DNA from: Ophioceras dolichostomum
Lineage: Eukaryota > Ascomycota > Sordariomycetes > Magnaporthales > Ophioceraceae
Direction of reading: 5' to 3'
Assembly: GCA_003049485.1 (NCBI GenBank)
Contig: PYST01000025.1
Location: 149,111-213,110 of the forward strand
DNA length: 64,000 nt
Positions 36,027 to 48,238 of the stretch are shown here, piece after piece. Made by a program: the position numbers and the translations under genes. The notes under the pieces were generated by a model. The model did no database searches. It was not told where the DNA came from and worked only from the letters and a program-made list of their open reading frames with translations. The number at the start of each line of letters is the position of its first letter. The stretch's first letter is position 1.

Positions 36027-36420
36027 GACGGGGGACACCTTCGCTATAAGCAAGCAATATAGGACCCCGACCTTCATATTCGCCTCATCAGAGGGGCTGT
36101 GTAGAGAGACAGGGATATGCAGCTAGTCCTGAGTGGGCCACGTCTTTCTGAATCCAAAAAAGCACCACGATTGTGGGTATCCTTTCACCCTCCAGATGTG
36201 CTAGCTAACTGCAGACAAAACTCCGTTTATGCCGTCGCCGTCAATGATGAAAAATATGCACAAAGCAATGTGTATGCAGATGCTCGCTCGCGATGCTTTC
36301 CTCCTCCCAAAAACCCCACCAACCCCTACTCCGCCGTCACTCTATTCCCACTGCAATAGGTCAGTCTGACATGACGCCTATGCTCGAATGTCTTACGTCT
36401 CTCGCTCCTAAACTGCCCCT

Positions 36421-36426
36421 AATAAA
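36421..36426 (+). terminator. Possible poly(A) signal for TRS65
   Basis: An AATAAA hexamer about 395 nt past the TRS65 stop. Fungal signals are loose, so this is only a candidate. Confidence 0.3.
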
Positions 36427-36450
36427 ATGTGCCTCTATGCCAATGCCATA

Positions 36451-36480
36451 TTACCTAGGTACCTAGGTACCTATCTATCA
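36451..36480. repeat. AGGT/ACCT palindromic element
   Basis: TTACCTAGGTACCTAGGTAC is built of alternating CCTAGG and GGTACC palindromes, in the short gap between two gene 3' ends. Confidence 0.85.
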
Positions 36481-36538
36481 TAATCCATTACTTCGTCAAA
36501 TCATGCGTGAAAATGTGAAGGGACAAGAAAGTCTCCCT

Positions 36539-39500
36539 CTATGCGAGATCGTCGGCGTAATCATCCTCCCAGCCCAGCTGCTGGTAAATAGTCAGTTGCC
36601 CCGCCGGAGCAGCAGATTTAGCCTCGCGTCTGCGGTGAGGGGCAGGGGTAGCAGGAACCGCCGCCGCCGCCGCGGATGAGCCGGAGGCGGGGGCGCCTTC
36701 GACGCTGATGCCAAAGCCACCGAGCTTGATGGGAGTGGCGGCGAGGAGCAGATCCGGCCGGGGCCGCGGCTTCTTGACTGGCGTCTCGTTCAGCACAGGC
36801 ACCTGAGGCATGTCTCCCCGCCGTGGAGAAGACGCCGGCACGATGCCCTCCCGCGCGGGGACCTGCAGAAGGCGGCGGCTCGAGGCCGGCGCCGACCCCG
36901 ACGCCGAGGAGCCGGGCTGCAGCAGCGTCTGGTGACGCGCCGATTTCTTCGTCATCGGCGTACTCACTACACAGGGCGAGGACGCGGCCACAAGGCTGTC
37001 GCCATCGGCGAATGTACCTGTTGCAAGTCCCTGCTGTTGTGGCTGCAGTTGCTGCTGCGGTTGCTGCAGGCCACGATAGTGAGCACGAGCGAGGTTGAAC
37101 CCGCCTCGGCCCACGGCCTGTAATGTGGCCTCACCAGCCAACGCATCTCGGAACCGAGTGTTCGCGGGCGTAGCCTTAACCTGGACATGGTCTACAGGCA
37201 TTCTTGTGGGCGGCTTGGCCTTAGTTTCTATAAATTCAAGGCAGAAGGTGTCAGTTTGCAATGCGCACGAGGATAGGAAGTACTTTGCCCGGGAAAGAGG
37301 CATATCAGGAGAGGACCGTGGCCATCAACACTCACTTTTGACGTACTGCGGGCCGCCGAAGAGTCGCCGCTCCGTCTCCTCAGTCATCGTCCGGCCAGCA
37401 AGCTCTCGGTTAGGCTTCTTCAATGCGCTAATAGCGTCTCTCAGCTCGGCCTCAACACGCGCCTTCTTCTGCGACTTGACTTCCTCGTACTGCGTGAAGC
37501 TCGTGCTCCGCTGAAATAGCGGGACGGGCGCTGCTGGGCCACTGCTTGACATCGACGTCGTCGTCGTCGTCGTCGTCGAGCCGTTCGTTGTTGTGGCGCC
37601 CCCTAAGGCCGGCACGTCCTTCAGGGCCCTGCCCTCGCTCGGCTCGCGCTTGAGGCCCGGAATCGGCGCGATGGTTGCGTGCCGGAGATGCGCCAGCGCA
37701 TCGGCCGGACCGCGCGAGACGCTCCGCCTCAGCCGATCGTTGGAGAGGACGCGCTGAAGGCTTCGTGTATCCGCCGAGGATGATTTGGCGTGCCCTCTCC
37801 GAGCCGCCGCCGAGGGCGCGGTCGCGGCGCTCCCCGGCTTGGGTTTCGACTTCTCGCGCCTCTGTAGCTTGGGGTCCGACTTGGTGATCACCGGCCCGCC
37901 AAGCTTGCGGTTGAGCGAAGCGCAGAATTCTGGCAGACGAGCAGAGAAGCTAGATGTGTGTTAACATTGCAAGCACGTGCGCGCCCCTCGACTCACGTAC
38001 ATTTTCCAACAAAAAGGAGCATGGTGTTCTTACAATGGAAGTATGACGTCCACGCAGAAGTCTGCCAGGGGTTTTTCAGATTTGCGCCCCTCCCGTCCCC
38101 TGGACTGCGACTCCGCGAGGGCCTTGACGTCGTCTAACGTAGTAGACTCCCAGATGCAGAGCCGATCGGCATGGACATCAAGAAGCACAGGAAAGTTGTG
38201 CTTATTCCTCTTCTTCTTGGCCCCGTCCGCGTGCGCCGGCTTGGCCGGTGTAGCCGGGGTGAGACCCGGCAGCTGTACATCCACGGCGTTCTCTGCAGGA
38301 CGGGTGGCCTCCAGGGCTAGGATCTCCAGTACCAGGATCATCTGCAGGAAGGTTTCTCTCCTCCGCAGGCACGAGATGTGATACCTCACCTGCTCCGGGC
38401 TGACCGAGGTCTCGTCGTCTCTCAACTCGGGTTTGGTGGCGGTCCACCACTTCCTGACACTCTCGGCCTCGCCGGGATACATGCCGTTCTTGTCGAGCTT
38501 CATCTTCTTGGTCTGCTTTTTCTTAGCTCTCCGGTGGTTCGTTTGGCCATCATCGGTGCTTTCCACAAGCAGCTTCATCTGGTCGATCATCTCCGGGATG
38601 GCAGAGAGATACTTCTTGTCGACCAAGACTGTCGACAGCACGAGGTTCTTAAGGAAGTCGATCAGGTCCGACATCTCCAGGTTCGAGTCACAGTTCAAGT
38701 GGAAGGCCGCCCGAGCCCGGGACAACGGCCCCTTTGCGAAGTATGCGACAGATCCCTAATTCGGCCTCAGGCGGTGAGCAGTCTAGATTCATCAAGTATG
38801 CATGGTCACTGGCCGAGAAAGGGATGTTAGAGGCAGACGAATGAGGCCAACGACGAACCATGGATCGATACAGGGTCTCGAAATATTGGGCGCGGATGTT
38901 TTGGAATATCCCTTCTGCTGTTTGCTGTGCGTCCAGATTGTCATCGGCAGCAGCTTGGGAGCTAGGCACTAGCGTTGGTGCGGACGGCGCCGCTTGTACT
39001 GGAGCGGCGGTCTGAATCAGCTGCGACAGGACCAAAGATTCTTTGGGCGGTTCGACTTGAGCCTGCTCATGCTCTAGCTCATGCCCATCCTCATCTCTCA
39101 AGGCCGCCGGCGGCTGGACTGCCGGCTGGGCCGTTAGGACAGACGTGGCCACGGACTGGGATCTCGCGCGCTTCCGGACCAGGGATTGTATCTCCTCGAT
39201 TGCCAGCCTCTTCCGCTTATTCTCCTTGTATAAACTGGGGGTCACGAGGGCCGGCTCGAAAGTTTGGGCCGCTGCTGCCGAGGGTGGCCTCGATACAATC
39301 CGCTGTCTGCACAGAACCGTTGCGTGGCGACTGAGACCGGCCATGTCAATCCAAGTTCCGAGCTTGCATACGACGTAGTGGCCGTTGTCCTGGCGTTCAA
39401 TGGCATACGAGGCACGACTAGACTCCGATCGAGCGACGAGCACGTTACACCCCAGTCGACCCTCTAGGTCCAGAATCCGGATGCGCGACTCGAAGAACCG

Positions 39501-40075
39501 GCCGCCGGCGGGCAGCTCCCCGTACGGAGCAGCAAGGTCGATGCTCGAAAGCGGCAGGCATTCTCGCGGCAGAAGCATGAGGGGCTGGAGCGTGATGGGT
39601 TTGGCGAGCAAGTTTGGGGGATGTGGCTGGTCGACGAACGGAGTTAGAAAAGTGCATGGAGGTAGGCAGGGAGGAACCGAGACCAGGGCCAGCCGGTAGG
39701 TATACAAACCCAGATAGGGCAGATAGAACAGGCTGGGTTGGAAGTTGAAGAGGAGTGACGAACCATAATCACGAAGGAGGGCTTCAGCAACTCCTCCATT
39801 GGCGGGGCAGCGCCCAGTCGCTGCTGGGTGATGGTTGCTGACCCTTTTGAAGCATTGCCAATGGCAGACCTCTGCTCAAGTGGAGGAGCCGAGGAGGAAA
39901 AGAAGGGCCGCGATGCCGCACCTTCGCGAGATGAGGGTCGGTTGAGAGAGCCATCGGAGGCGGGAGTCAGGATGCCCGACCTCGGCGCCGGATGAAGTGG
40001 CTGCGAGCCGGGACGCGACGCGTCGGAAGAGGGGAGTGCCTCGGCCTGAAAGAGAGGCATGGCAGGAGAGGCCAT
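36539..40075 (-). CDS. SLD3: DNA replication initiation regulator Sld3
   Basis: Five exons: 39764-40075, 38859-39626, 38034-38755, 37336-37949 and 36539-37227, in phase, giving 1,034 residues. Sld3 loads Cdc45 onto origin-bound MCM helicase and, once phosphorylated by CDK, binds Dpb11 to fire origins. Family blocks: FVIMPHPPNLLAKP with MLLPRECLPLS (about 100-130); the Cdc45-binding core from about residue 335, with YFAKGPLSRARAAF, MYPGEAESVRKWWTA, EQVRYHISCLRRRETFLQM and RNKHNFPVLLDVHADRLCIW; then FFSARLPEFCASLNRKLGGPV at about 600-620. The C-terminal 400 residues look disordered, with an (ACG)n-coded threonine run and many S/T-P sites, including full CDK consensus SPRR, TPVK and TPIK. The start ATG precedes ASPAMPLFQ. 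It is divergent from the MAPKKK gene. Confidence 0.9.
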
Positions 40076-41863
40076 TTCAAAAGTTTAACCTGTCATCTGG
40101 CCGCCATTGTCTGTGATCTGCCGTACTAGGGAAATGGCGTCAATGATGCAAATACAGAAGGTCCCTTCGCATTGGCCGTCAGCCACTCGTGTGTAAGTCG
40201 CGGTGTTCTAACAATTGGTGTGGTCACTGTGGTGGCGTCACGCGTCGAGCCTCCAACCGCCCTCCACAGAGCTCCATTCAGTGGACCCGATGTGTTCGGC
40301 GGGCGCGTGCAACGCGACAGTGGCACAGTGGGTGAGCTCCCTTGCGCCGTCAAGCGGGGTTGGCTCAATCAGCTCGGCACGCCGAATTCACCACCAATGC
40401 CACATCTCCAAGTATCATACTTCCGTATACCTATCACCTTTCTTTCGAGGTGCCTAGTACCGTTATGGTGGCTTTCGGTGCTATAATCGCTAGTCGGGTG
40501 TAGAGGCGGTTAAGTTTGCCAGGTTGATGTCCTGTCGGGATCTTGCGACCGCCTTGTGAGAGATTACGGAATATCCGTACTGTGATCTGTTGCCTTAATC
40601 TACCCGTTGAGGGAGATGGCCAAGTCGATGTTGAGGAGAGCCGCCGAGTTTCAATTCGCTTCTCATCTATGCATATTTCCTGTTACAATTGATAGCTTAC
40701 TGATGCATCTGAGCAAAACTATCGTCCTGGGGTCCGCGAAAATAGCGAAACGAAACAAAAGTTGGACGATAGCCGAGCAGATTTCAACAATTCTCGATCC
40801 CCATTCAGAAACACGATCCTGGGCAGGCCAGGAGACACTGGATATTACCCTCTCCATTCCCCCTGTGGAGAAGCGGCTCCATGATGGTTGTTTCCGGACC
40901 AAATGGCCCGCCGACACCACCCACCACCCACCATTGTGACCAACCACTGTGCTCGGTTGCTCCTTCTTTCTCAACCTCACTCAACTGGCTCTCCCTTGCC
41001 TCAAGCACAAGCGATTGTTGATTGAAGTTGCCAAGGTATCGAAGGACGCCCCATCACCCTGAGGCAAGTGCCCTGCCCACCCAGGTAGTAACTGCCTTCT
41101 GACTACCTGCAAGCTTATTAGACTGGAGATAAGGCAGTGGAACCCCAGATGGCCCCCAAGACGGCTCAAGCCGATCGGGTTTTCGTTGTTCTAGACCACC
41201 AGGACCGGCAGCACTGCCAGTACCTCTTCCAATCTGGTGTCGAAGCTCCCACATCACCACCCTCTTTTGCCGGTTGCCACACATCAGTCAACTGCAGTCG
41301 ACCTAGACTATTCCTTACATGCTGGGCTGGTACATAAATATTACATTGCATGCCTCGCATACATTGCATACCTACTCATAACCTTCTGCACATGCTCTCC
41401 GAGGAACAACCTGGGTCCCTCGTCCCTCCGCCTTACCAGGAAGTCAATCTGGAGTCCCAAGCTTTTCCAGCTCGATACCTTCACATCTGCCATATCAGTC
41501 ACGCCTGAGCTCGCTCATATTTCCCATACCTCCCATCTGGCCGAGGACCTCCGCCCTCCCTCCTATCGATGCGCTCGGCGCTCCGTGGCAGGATTCCACT
41601 GTCCTCTCTGCTCCCTCCTGGTCCCCGTGCCCTGTTCGGCGGCGGCGCAGATTCGCGCCTGCCATCCCGATGTACCCGTAGCTTCGAGGGGTTCCTCGAA
41701 CTTCATGTCAACCCTCCTGCTGGCCGCCCAACCTAACTTGACCGAGCCAGCGGCGCGATCAACCGATCCCCTGGCCCGAACTCGACACCCGAACGGCCAC
41801 GGACGACCGCTTACAACCTCGTTGGGCTCGTAGCGCCCACATCATTCCTCTCAAGCGGTTGAG
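40076..41863. promoter_or_regulatory. Divergent promoter region between SLD3 and SSK2-type MAPKKK
   Basis: About 1.8 kb. The part nearest the MAPKKK (about 41.3-41.86 kb) has several upstream ATGs that open short frames: 41319-41381 (20 codons), 41569-41736 (55 codons), 41670-41681 (three codons) and 41705-41833 (42 codons, stopping 30 nt before the main ATG). Whether the transcript includes them depends on the transcription start, which I cannot see. Confidence 0.5.
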
Positions 41864-44800
41864 ATGTCTGCCGAATCATCGCCAAGAGCTGTTCGCTTCT
41901 CTCAGGTCGAGGACGAGCGAGCTCTGCGACCAGTCCCGGTAACGATCGACTCGGACAACTCAAACTCGTCGGCCGAGTCGGCACCCGAGCTTCAGCACAC
42001 CCTTGAGACTCACGATGCCGTGGGCGCTCTTGGCCTCGGCCGGTATAGTGAAGGGCCGAGCAACACCACTCAGTTGGCCAACGGGGGCGCGAGTGGCCGC
42101 ACCAGCGCCCTCTCCAACTCAAGCTCCTCGCTAACGTACGCGAATGGCGGAGCTACACCTCGGCCGCAGCGCCCAACAGGCCCTGCCAGGACACCATCGA
42201 GCACCTACCAGCCCATCCGCAAGCCGCAGCAGCAGCCAGCACCGTCATTCCTGCACACTGCCTCGTCGGACCTGCGGTCCTCGTACAGTAAGCCGCGGGG
42301 CGCCTACGGCCAACAAGAGAAGGACTACGTGCAGAGGTTACGTGCACCAGAATACAACAACGAGTACTTCGTACCAAAGCTATCTGGAAACCGTGTCTCC
42401 CTGAAAGCCGCCGCCACAGGCGCCGGCGGCGGCGCGGATAGTGACTCGGAAGGCGAGACACCATCTTCGGAGGCTCCGTTCGACGAGTCGTATGACCAGA
42501 ACGTGATCATCACCGACGGAAACGACGACGTTATGCCGACCGAGGAGGAGCTGCGCAACCCAACCAACCTCGAGCGGCTCGAATGGCACGGCATGCTAGA
42601 GGCAGTACTAACGGGCGACGTAGTGCGGCAGGAGAAGAAGCGTCTGATCGGTTCGGTAACGCTGGACGCCGGCAAGCAGGGCCGCGGGGCCGAGTTCTGG
42701 ATGGAGATCCGGGCTCGCGTGTGCGGGCGACACCTGACGGTGCAGCGGCGCCTGGTCGAAGAGCAGCGCGGAACGCTCGACCGGCTCATCGACCAGGTGA
42801 TCCACTTCCAGATGGCCGGCGAGAGCGAGGCGGGCAAGTCGGCCGTGGAGCAGGTGCGCGAGGTGCTGGACAAGATCAACAAGATCGAGAGCCTCTACAC
42901 GTCGCAGAAAGCCATGATGCAGGCGCACAAGTCGGCCGCGTCGGTGCTGTTCCTGGAGACGCGCGACGCCGTGGTGGCGTGGGACAACGTCGGCCGGCTG
43001 ATCGAGACGGAGCTCACGGTGCTCAAGCGCTGGGTCGGCAACGACGAGCTCGACTTCAAGCGGTCGCGCCAGGGGTCACCGGGGAGCGGGCTCAACGGGC
43101 TCTCGGACGAGTCGTCGTCGTTCCTTGACCGCTTGATCAAGGAGGAGGGTCTCAAGTCGCTGCACGAGCACTGGGAGGAACAGGGCCGTAGCAAGCGTCA
43201 TAGCATGCTCGCAGGCGTCAGCGCCACGGTTTACAAGGCCAAGGAAGCTTTGCTTGAACACAGCGAGTCGTTTAAGCGGCGACACCTGCCCCCGTACATG
43301 GACGAGCTGCTGACGCTCATCAGCTTCCCGTCGCGGCTCATCGAGGAGGTCATCAAGGTCCGGCTGGAGTACGCCAAGCGGATGAAGGAGTCGGCGCAGC
43401 AGGTCTCCATGATGCAGGACCAGCTGATCTCGCAGTTCCAGATCCTGCTGAAGCTGGCCATCAAGATCAAGCACGAGGCCGTGGCCATGTCGCAGCCCGA
43501 GCCCGGCTGGGAGCTGCCGCCGTGCATCGACGAGTCGTTCGACCAGGTGGTGCTGAACGCGCTGCGCTACTACTTCAAGCTGCTGAACTGGAAGCTGAGC
43601 GGGAATAAGAACACGTTCAAGGAGGCCGAGGTTCTGTTCCAGGAGTGGGACTTCGCCAACGGCATCGGCCGGCAGCTGAACCGCGGCGACATCGAGGTGG
43701 CCGAACACTTCAGCTCGCTCACGTTCAAGACGCTCAACCGGCTCGCGATCACGTTCGAGAAGGAGCTGCTGCGCAAACCTAAGGAGGGCGTGTCGGACAT
43801 GAGCAAGCGCTATAAGCAGGTGCTAGAGTCGGTCCGGGTCCGCCAGCGCATGCTGCAGCGCTTCTCGCGCATGCTCAACGACCACTACGAGAACGCGGCC
43901 GACTTCAGCATCGCGTTCCCGCTCGACCGGCTGCAGGAGTTCCTCGAGCAGCTGGCCCAGTCGGGCCACTTCCAGGTGTACACGGGCACGATCGAGCACG
44001 AGGGCCTGCTGATGATCGCGTCGCCGACCCTGCTGGACAGCCCGGAGGACATCCAGTCGCTCGTCGGCACCACGGCGTACGACACCGTGCGTGAGGACGT
44101 CAACAACCCGTACATCCTCGTCCTGCGGCCCGAGGGCGAGCCGGTGTGGTACGGCCTCCAGCGCCAGGTGCCGGTCCGCGAGGAGCCCATCGAGCTCAAG
44201 ACGGGCCACCTGCGGCTGATCGCCGGCGGCTCGCAGCTGCGGCTCAACAACGCCAAGCGCGCGTTCCTCGACAGCGTCGACATGCACCTCGACCTGCTGA
44301 TCGAGCAGCGGTCGGCGCTGCCCAAGGTCAACGCGCGGCTGATGGAGATCCGCAAGGTGCAGTACAAGCTGAGCAACACTTTTATGGACAGCGTCGAGAT
44401 CATCCGCCAACAGACCAAGGGCCTGGACTACCACGACCTCATCCAGACCTGCTTCGTGTTCGCGACGGAGTTCGGGCAGCGGTCGCTGCTGTACCTGGAC
44501 AGCAACCGGCGGCAGATGAACAACCTCAAGCTCACCAAGCTCGCGCTGGACTGGGTCAGCTTCATCAGCGACGACTGCCCGTCATCGGACCGCAAGACCT
44601 TCCGCTGGGCGGTGCTGGCGCTGGAGTTCGCCATGCTGATGACGCGCGGGCGGCACATCCTGGCGCTGGGCGACGACGAGTACGCCCGGCTGCGCGTCAA
44701 GGTGGCGGGCTGCATGTCGCTGCTGATCTCGCACTTCGACATCATGGGCGCGCGCACCAACATCGCCACGCAGCAGGCCGAGAAGCTCCGGCTCGAGACG

Positions 44801-46079
44801 CTGCTGGCGTCCGGCGGCGGGACCCAGCGCCTGCGGCTGCTCCGCGGCGGCCAGAGCGGCACGCTCGACGACGAGGAGGCGCAGAGGTACGTCAGCACGC
44901 ACCGGCTGCGCGAGCTGGACCACATCGACGAGGGCCGTAAGCAGATCATGGCCGAGCGGTCCGCCGTGGGCCGCGTGCTCGAGGCATCCAACGAGGTGGA
45001 TCGGTCGCTGGCGTACCTGTCTTCGACGGCGACCAACTTCACCATGCGCTGGCAACTGGGCGCCTTCGTGGGCGGCGGCACCTTCGGCAACGTGTACGCG
45101 GCCATGAGCCTCGACACGGGCCACCTGATGGCGGTGAAGGAGATCCGGCTCCAGGACCCCAAGCTGATCCCCACCATCGCCACGCAGATCAAGGACGAGA
45201 TGCGCGTGCTCGAGTCGGTGGACCATCCCAATGTGGTCTCGTACTATGGCATCGAGGTGCACCGGGACCGCGTCTACATCTTCATGGAGTTCTGCTCGGG
45301 CGGCTCGCTGGCGAATCTCCTGGAACACGGCCGCATCGAGGACGAGTCCGTCACCATGATCTACGCGCTGCAGCTGCTAGAGGGGCTGGCATATCTGCAT
45401 GAGATAAAGATTGCACACAGAGACATCAAGCCCGAGAGTAAGTTCAGAGCGATGTACAAAAACACGCAAGAGAATCAACCCCCCAACTGACTGACTGACG
45501 CCCATCTCCTGTCTAGACATCTTGCTCGACCATAACGGCATTATAAAGTATGTCGACTTCGGGGCGGCGAAGATGATCGCGCGCGGTGGCAAGACCCTGG
45601 CGCAGGCGCATGAGCTTGCCCCCGTGAAGCCTGACAAGTCTATGACGGGCACACCCATGTACATGTCTCCAGAGACGATCAAGGGCGAAAACCCTGGCCA
45701 CTTTGGTGCCGTCGACGTCTGGTCGCTGGGCTGCGTCATCCTGGAGATGACCACCGGGCGTCGTCCGTGGGCGAATCTCGACAACGAATGGGCCATCATG
45801 TATAACATCGCACAGGGCAACACGCCTCAGCTGCCCACGACGGATCAGCTCTCGGAGGCAGGCATCGACTTCCTGACTCGGTGCTTCGAGCGCGATTCCA
45901 CGAAGCGGGCCACGGCCCTTGGTCTGCTGCAGCATCCGTGGATCATGGCCATTCGGAACCGCATCGTCGACCAGCCGCCGCCCAGCACCCCTAGCGATGC
46001 TTCGTCGTCTGCCCAAAACACCCCCATGCTAGCCTCTACCCCAAATCTGCCCAACACGGCCGACGGTGTTCCGCCTTAG
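41864..46079 (+). CDS. MAP kinase kinase kinase, Ssk2/Ssk22/OS-4 type
   Basis: Two exons, 41864-45437 and 45517-46079, are joined over a 79-nt GTAAGT...TAG intron, giving 1,378 residues. The intron splits the codon for the invariant Asn in HRDIKPEN. The protein fits the HOG osmostress MAPKKK family, which receives the Ssk1-type response regulator signal and phosphorylates a Pbs2/OS-5 type MAPKK. The N-terminus (1-200) is Ser/Pro/Gln-rich and looks disordered. A long helical regulatory region (about 230-1050) contains LERLEWHGMLEAVLTGDVVR, typical of this family. The kinase domain starts near 1062 (GAFVGGGTFGNVY, AVKEI), with HRDIKPEN near 1185-1192, DFG at D1205, an activation-loop GTPMYMSPE and WSLGCVILEM. 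The tail after the kinase domain is short. The choice between Ssk2 and Ssk22 cannot be made; filamentous fungi usually have one copy. Confidence 0.92.
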
Positions 46080-46553
46080 AGAGGTGGTGCTCCACCTGAG
46101 GGAGGGGGTGCTCCGTCTTAGGGAGATGTCAGAGAATATGTGCCTGACTGAGAGACCGGCGCGCTGTATCTTCGTCCTATTGTTGCTCTTATTGGTTTCC
46201 GTCGCTTCTGAGCGGTGAAGAACAGTCGGCGCATCTGCAAACCGAAAGAACGGAAGGACTCACATTGCCGGATTGGTGCCAGCATCACTACGAAAAGCCT
46301 GTTTGCTCGCTAGGTTGACACGATGGTCTCATTCCCGACATCGTTCCCCGCTACTTGTCCTCCTTTTGTTCTTGATTCTCAGTCGGAGTCATCATGGAAG
46401 AGCAACAACATTCCTACCTACACATACCATTCCTTGTCTACCTACCTTCCTGCCTTGCGGACGCATGTTTGCTTGTTCATCACTTCCCGGTTCCTTTTTA
46501 TTCTTTCCTTTTTTCTTGATGACTGCCATGAACTCTCTATATTAATTCCCTAC

Positions 46554-46583
46554 TACCTACCTACCTATGTAGGTACATACCTG
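46554..46583. repeat. AGGT/ACCT palindromic element
   Basis: CTACCTACCTACCTATGTAGGTACATACC, about 480 bp past the MAPKKK stop; the TACCTA/TAGGTA arms can pair. Confidence 0.75.
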
Positions 46584-47642
46584 AGGTTCCTGACCCCTCC
46601 ACTTACACACCCTCTCCCCTATCACACATTTAAAAATACCCAAGTTACGAGGCAGCAGTTAGCATGGAATAGCTTGTCTAAAGGCCGCGCACCGGCACAC
46701 ATGCAGGGCGGTTTAGATGGGAGAGAACTACCCAGCTGCCAGGGGCAGGCAGCCTAAGTTCTCCATTGATCGTTTATTGTCTGGCGCGAATGTGAAGATA
46801 CATATGGGGGACAGGAGACAGTAGATAGGGGATAAGAGACACGAACTACCGACTTATCCCCCTTGCAAAGCACGCAAAGGCTGGCCCGGGCTGCCTGACT
46901 GACGGCATAGCCGACATGGTGCGAGGATTAGAAGAGAGATCCACGAAGACAAGAAAAAAAAAATACCCCTTAACATTGCGGTGCGGTATGCGACTCTTGT
47001 CATCCATCATTTTAGTATACTTGTAATCACCAAGAGACCGTACCTAATTCTGCTCTTCCCCCCTTTTCGTCGCCTGGCTGTGCCTTTCCATTCAGCACTC
47101 AGCACTCAGCCCCCCAGCTGATGCGTCTGGAATCCGTGTCACCCACTGGCTTCCTCGGGAATCCCCCAAGTCCCCAGCGTTTCACTCCCTTGAACAAAGT
47201 GCGCCTCCGGTACCTCATCCGTGTCAACACGTCCGTCCGAATCGCTTCTTCGTGGCGCAGCAAAGGCCGTCTCGGCGATTGATTGTACGAGAAGGCACAC
47301 CCAGCTTGGCTAGCGGGTGGCGCTCTCGGAAGCCTCCCGGCTTCTCTTCTCCACTAGCCGACCGGCCATGGGTGACATTCACACACCGCCATGACCAATC
47401 GGCCTGTGAATTGTGTAGGTATTCACTAGTTCCACGCCTCAGTCAGAAAATGGGGGTCAGTGCCGGGGCCGGAAGGGACCATAATGCTTAAGCTAGCTGC
47501 GGACCTCGTTGGGGTATGCAGGAGACACTTCGGAGGGCTCGAAATCGGCGATTGCTCGTCGTCCACTCCGCCGTTCAGCGCCTTGTCACCGCGCTCTCAG
47601 ATCAACCTAGCCGTCGATCTCCCCATGCCACCACACATTCAT

Positions 47643-47692
47643 TAGCTACCTACCTCCCTCGGTCCCTAGGTAGGCAGGCAGCAGGCAGGCAG
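47643..47692. repeat. AGGT/ACCT palindromic element with AGGC run
   Basis: TAGCTACCTACCTCCCTCGG is followed by CCTAGGTAGGCAGGCAGC and further AGGC units. The two arms are partly complementary. Confidence 0.7.
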
Positions 47693-48196
47693 GGAGGGTG
47701 CTCATTCTAGCCAGCCCCCTCTCCATACTACTCGTATCTACGTTTATAGTCGCCACGGCTGCAGACGGGCCGTCCGGAAAGAAGCGTGGGCTATATCCGA
47801 GCGAATTCGCTGGATTCGCCGACTGACTGGCTGGCATCGGCATCCCGAGATGCCGATATCTTCACATCGTGTCTACGCCTTACGGCCCAGTCCTCTCCTT
47901 CACCCCGCTAGTCGTTTTCGTTGCTGAGTGAGCGCTATGCGCCCCTGTCAAGTTCTCCGCGGAGGAAGATTATGCGGGCAGACCAGAATAAACGGGTAGG
48001 GGCTTGGAATAGAGCGAATCGTTAGAGCCACCTCGGGCTTGCGGGGAAGGCGTGGGATGACGGGAGCAAGTGCGGTGTTGCGGATGCGGGTGCGTTCTGA
48101 TCTGACCGCAGCCCAACGAAGTGCTTGCTGATCTGGGAGGATATTGAGAGTCCAAGGTCGTAGCCAGGTGCTACTTCGCGACTCGGTTGATGTATG

Positions 48197-48238
48197 CGTA
48201 CCCACCTACCTTGGTACCTATCTAAGTACCTGCCTACC
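48197..48238. repeat. AGGT/ACCT element
   Basis: A run of ACCTACC, GGTACC, AAGTACC and GCCTACC units in the long convergent intergenic region. Confidence 0.7.

Larger units (their letters stand above)
36027..36538. other. Convergent intergenic region (TRS65 and SLD3 3' ends)
   Basis: 512 bp between two converging stops. A canonical AATAAA hexamer lies at 36421-36426 on the plus strand, and an AGGT/ACCT palindrome at 36451-36480. No coding sequence. Confidence 0.55.

Noticed and set aside
5022..40075. MUS81, sirtuin, CHD1 and SLD3 as a functional genome-maintenance cluster
   Set aside because: They are interspersed with metabolism, trafficking and translation genes and there is no shared regulatory signal; chance proximity is the simpler reading.
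42583..45328. Long antisense and out-of-frame ORFs over the MAPKKK
   Set aside because: Shadows of strongly GC-biased coding DNA; the kinase frame explains the sequence.
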